From positions 1,426,001 through 1,490,000 of the forward strand of contig NZ_AP024660.1 in the NCBI RefSeq assembly GCF_019977395.1: a DNA stretch of 64,000 nt, given 5' to 3'. The stretch is from Arthrobacter sp. NicSoilC5. Its GTDB lineage: Bacteria > Actinomycetota > Actinomycetes > Actinomycetales > Micrococcaceae. Under the pieces are notes generated by a model, which saw only the letters and a list, made by a program, of their open reading frames with translations, was not told the origin of the DNA and made no database searches. The position numbers and the translations under genes are program-made. Shown here piece after piece: positions 62,141 to 64,000 of the stretch; within the stretch, counting starts at the first letter, position 1; each line of letters starts with the position of its first letter.

Positions 62141-63472
62141 CTAGCCCTGGGCGGCTGCGGCCGCCTTTGCCGCGGCAGGCAGTGCGTCGTAGATCCGGTT
62201 CATGGCGGCGTCGTCGTGGGCGGCGGAGAGGAACCACGCCTCGAAGACCGACGGCGGCAGGTAGACCCCGGACTCCAGCATGGAGTGGAAGAACGGCGCG
62301 TAGCGGAACGCCTCCTGCGCCTGTGCATCGGCGTAGTTGTGGACCCCGTTGGAGGAGGTTCCAAAGGCCACCGAGAACAGGTTTCCCGCGAACTGGATCG
62401 AGTGGTCCACCCCTGCGGAGTCCAGCGCGTTGGAGACGGCGGAGGAGAGCTCCAGGGAACGGACGTCGATGAAGGAGTAGACATCGCGGGTGGCGTGGGT
62501 CAGGGTGGCAACGCCGGCCGCCATCGCCACCGGGTTCCCGGACAGCGTACCGGCCTGGTACACGGGGCCGGTGGGCGCGAGGTAGTCCATGACGTCGGCA
62601 CGGCCGCCGAGGGCCGCCGTCGGCATTCCACCGCCGATGACCTTGCCAAAGGTGAGCAGGTCAGGGGTCCATGGGTTTTCCGCATCCGGCGCACCGCCGG
62701 TGAGGCCCCAGTAGCCCGAGTAACCGGTGCGGAACCCGGTCAGGACTTCATCGACGATGAGGAGCGCGCCGTGCTCCCGGGTGATCTGCGACAACCCAAG
62801 GTTGAATCCCTCGGCAGGGGTGACTACGCCCATGTTCGCCGGCGCGGCCTCGGTGATCACGGCAGCGATGTTCGGCCCGTGCACGGCGAAGGCTTCCTTG
62901 ACGGCGGTGAGGTCGTTATACGGCAGCACCAGCGTTTCCGCGGCGGTTGCTTCGGTGACACCGGCGGAGCCGGGCAGGGCGAGGGTTGCCAGGCCGGAGC
63001 CCGCGGCAGCCAGGAGTCCGTCCAGGTGGCCGTGGTAGCAGCCGGCGAACTTGATGATCAGGTTGCGGCCGGTGAATCCGCGGGCCAGCCGGACGGCGGT
63101 CATGGTGGCCTCGGTGCCGGTGGACACCATCCGGAGGCGTTCGACGGCGGGAACGCGCTCCTGGACGATAGCTGCCAGGTTGGCCTCGTCCGGGGTGGAC
63201 GCGCCAAAGGAGAGCCCCCGGTCGACGGCGGCGTGGACCGCCTCCAGCACGGCCGGGTGGGCGTGGCCCAGCAAGGCCGGGCCCCAGGAGCAGACCAGGT
63301 CCACGTATTCCTTGCCGTCGGCATCTGTCAGGTACGGTCCCTTCGCGGAGACCATGAAACGCGGGGTCCCGCCGACGGAGCCAAAGGCCCGCACCGGCGA
63401 GTTGACGCCGCCGGGCATCAGCCGGCGGGCGCGGTCGAAGAGTGCCTCGTTGCGAGGATTGCTGGAAGTCAT
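62141..63472 (-). CDS. hemL: Glutamate-1-semialdehyde 2,1-aminomutase
   Basis: 443 residues, full family length. PLP Lys277 in [13 protein letters not shown]; the loop [15 protein letters not shown] and the active-site [18 protein letters not shown] are standard. It converts glutamate-1-semialdehyde to 5-aminolevulinate in the C5 tetrapyrrole pathway. The upstream LLM oxidoreductase gene ends 34 bp before its ATG (63470-63472) on the same strand, so co-transcription is possible. Confidence 0.97.
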   Translation of the reverse strand: MTSSNPRNEALFDRARRLMPGGVNSPVRAFGSVGGTPRFMVSAKGPYLTDADGKEYVDLVCSWGPALLGHAHPAVLEAVHAAVDRGLSFGASTPDEANLAAIVQERVPAVERLRMVSTGTEATMTAVRLARGFTGRNLIIKFAGCYHGHLDGLLAAAGSGLATLALPGSAGVTEATAAETLVLPYNDLTAVKEAFAVHGPNIAAVITEAAPANMGVVTPAEGFNLGLSQITREHGALLIVDEVLTGFRTGYSGYWGLTGGAPDAENPWTPDLLTFGKVIGGGMPTAALGGRADVMDYLAPTGPVYQAGTLSGNPVAMAAGVATLTHATRDVYSFIDVRSLELSSAVSNALDSAGVDHSIQFAGNLFSVAFGTSSNGVHNYADAQAQEAFRYAPFFHSMLESGVYLPPSVFEAWFLSAAHDDAAMNRIYDALPAAAKAAAAAQG

Positions 63473-63506
63473 GGTTTCTATTCTCTCAGTTAGCCGGGAA
63501 GCTCAG

Positions 63507-64000
63507 TCAGCCGGCGAGCAGTTCCGCCACCCGGGGCGCCACCGCCGTGCCCATCAGTTCGATGGAGCGCATCATGGCGCTGTGCGGCAGCGGACCATTG
63601 CTGTATTTCAGGTCGAAGCGGTCAACACCCAGGTTCCGCTTCAGCCGGACGATTTTTTGGGCCACCGTTTCCGGTGATCCGACGTAGAGGGCCCCTTCTG
63701 CGGAACAGAGGGCATCGAACTCTCCGCGTCCGGCCGGACCCCACCCGCGCTCGGCCCCGAGCCTGTTCCGGAGTGCCAGCCAGTGGGGATAGAGCTCTTC
63801 CCGGGCCTGCTCATCCGTGTCGGCAACATGGCCCGGCGAGTGCGTGGCCATCTGCTGCATGGGATGTCCATATTTCCCCATCGCCTCGCGGTAGAGGTCG
63901 GCCAGGGGCCGGAAGCCCCGCGGCTGGCCGCCGATGATCGCGAAGATGATCGGGTAACCGTACTGGGCGCACCGCAGCACGGATTCGGGGGTGCCGCCCA
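63507..64000 (-). CDS. LLM class flavin-dependent oxidoreductase, 5' end outside the window
   Basis: About 164 C-terminal residues are visible. Family features include GTPESVLRCAQYGYPIIFAIIGG, the helical FRPLADLYREAMGKYGHP, GSPETVAQKI and the C-terminal KYSNGPLPHSAMMRSIELMG. F420- or FMN-dependent luciferase-like monooxygenases have this C-terminus. The substrate is not known. The start codon and flavin-binding N-terminus lie beyond base 64000. Confidence 0.85.
   Translation of the reverse strand, partial: GGTPESVLRCAQYGYPIIFAIIGGQPRGFRPLADLYREAMGKYGHPMQQMATHSPGHVADTDEQAREELYPHWLALRNRLGAERGWGPAGRGEFDALCSAEGALYVGSPETVAQKIVRLKRNLGVDRFDLKYSNGPLPHSAMMRSIELMGTAVAPRVAELLAG

Noticed and set aside
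1-64000. CRISPR array, integrase, insertion sequence or prophage
   Set aside because: No direct-repeat/spacer ladder, no transposase or recombinase frame and no abrupt composition change were seen.

Overview
The window is a chromosomal segment of a high-GC actinobacterium, most likely a member of the Micrococcaceae close to Arthrobacter or Pseudarthrobacter. This is inferred from the MtrA-MtrB-LpqB signalling locus, an AdnA/AdnB helicase-nuclease pair, UvrD2, a SigK/RskA sigma/anti-sigma pair, a UPF0182 protein beside a Lon-like PDZ protease, frequent GTG/TTG starts and dense ATGA/GTGA overlaps. There is no insertion sequence, integrase, prophage or CRISPR array. About 53 protein genes and two tRNA genes are supported; the first and last genes are cut by the window edges.

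Region 1 (1-13835): a 3'-truncated YcaQ/AlkX-type DNA glycosylase, ribosome hibernation factor HPF and ComF, then mtrA-mtrB-lpqB, all on the minus strand. Divergent from mtrA is a tightly overlapped plus-strand operon: a proline-rich membrane protein, DUF4129, DUF4350, a MoxR ATPase, DUF58 and a DUF4166 protein. Region 2 (13836-25172): a MetE-like protein coupled to chorismate mutase, a four-gene peptide ABC importer (binding protein, two permeases, one fused double ATPase), MnmA with a cysteine desulfurase, and a divergent pair of a cysteine-rich HTH regulator and a DoxX-like membrane protein whose shared promoter carries two inverted repeats.

Region 3 (25194-36933): a lipoprotein, a J-domain protein, a TrmL-like tRNA methylase, sigK-rskA with a SigK-like promoter, a PIG-L deacetylase downstream of etfB-etfA, an HtrA serine protease, and a divergent TPM-domain/PspA pair. 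Region 4 (36961-43109): a photolyase, a cytochrome b-type membrane protein, two identical initiator tRNA genes separated by a terminator with a triplicated arm, and a UPF0182 membrane protein.

Region 5 (43110-59276) resembles, from memory, the mycobacterial Rv3193c-Rv3202c neighbourhood: Lon-like protease, Zincin_2 protein, YgjP-type metallopeptidase, UvrD2, NudC, a phosphotransferase, AdnB and AdnA, plus an alkyltransferase-like protein and a DnaQ-type exonuclease. Region 6 (59277-64000): a regulatory-looking gap of about 330 bp, a polar amino acid ABC importer, hemL and an LLM flavin oxidoreductase that runs off the end. Functional themes are envelope homeostasis (MtrAB, HtrA, PspA), DNA repair (AlkX, photolyase, ATL, UvrD2, AdnAB) and thiol/redox biology (cysteine desulfurase, the cysteine-rich regulator, SigK).
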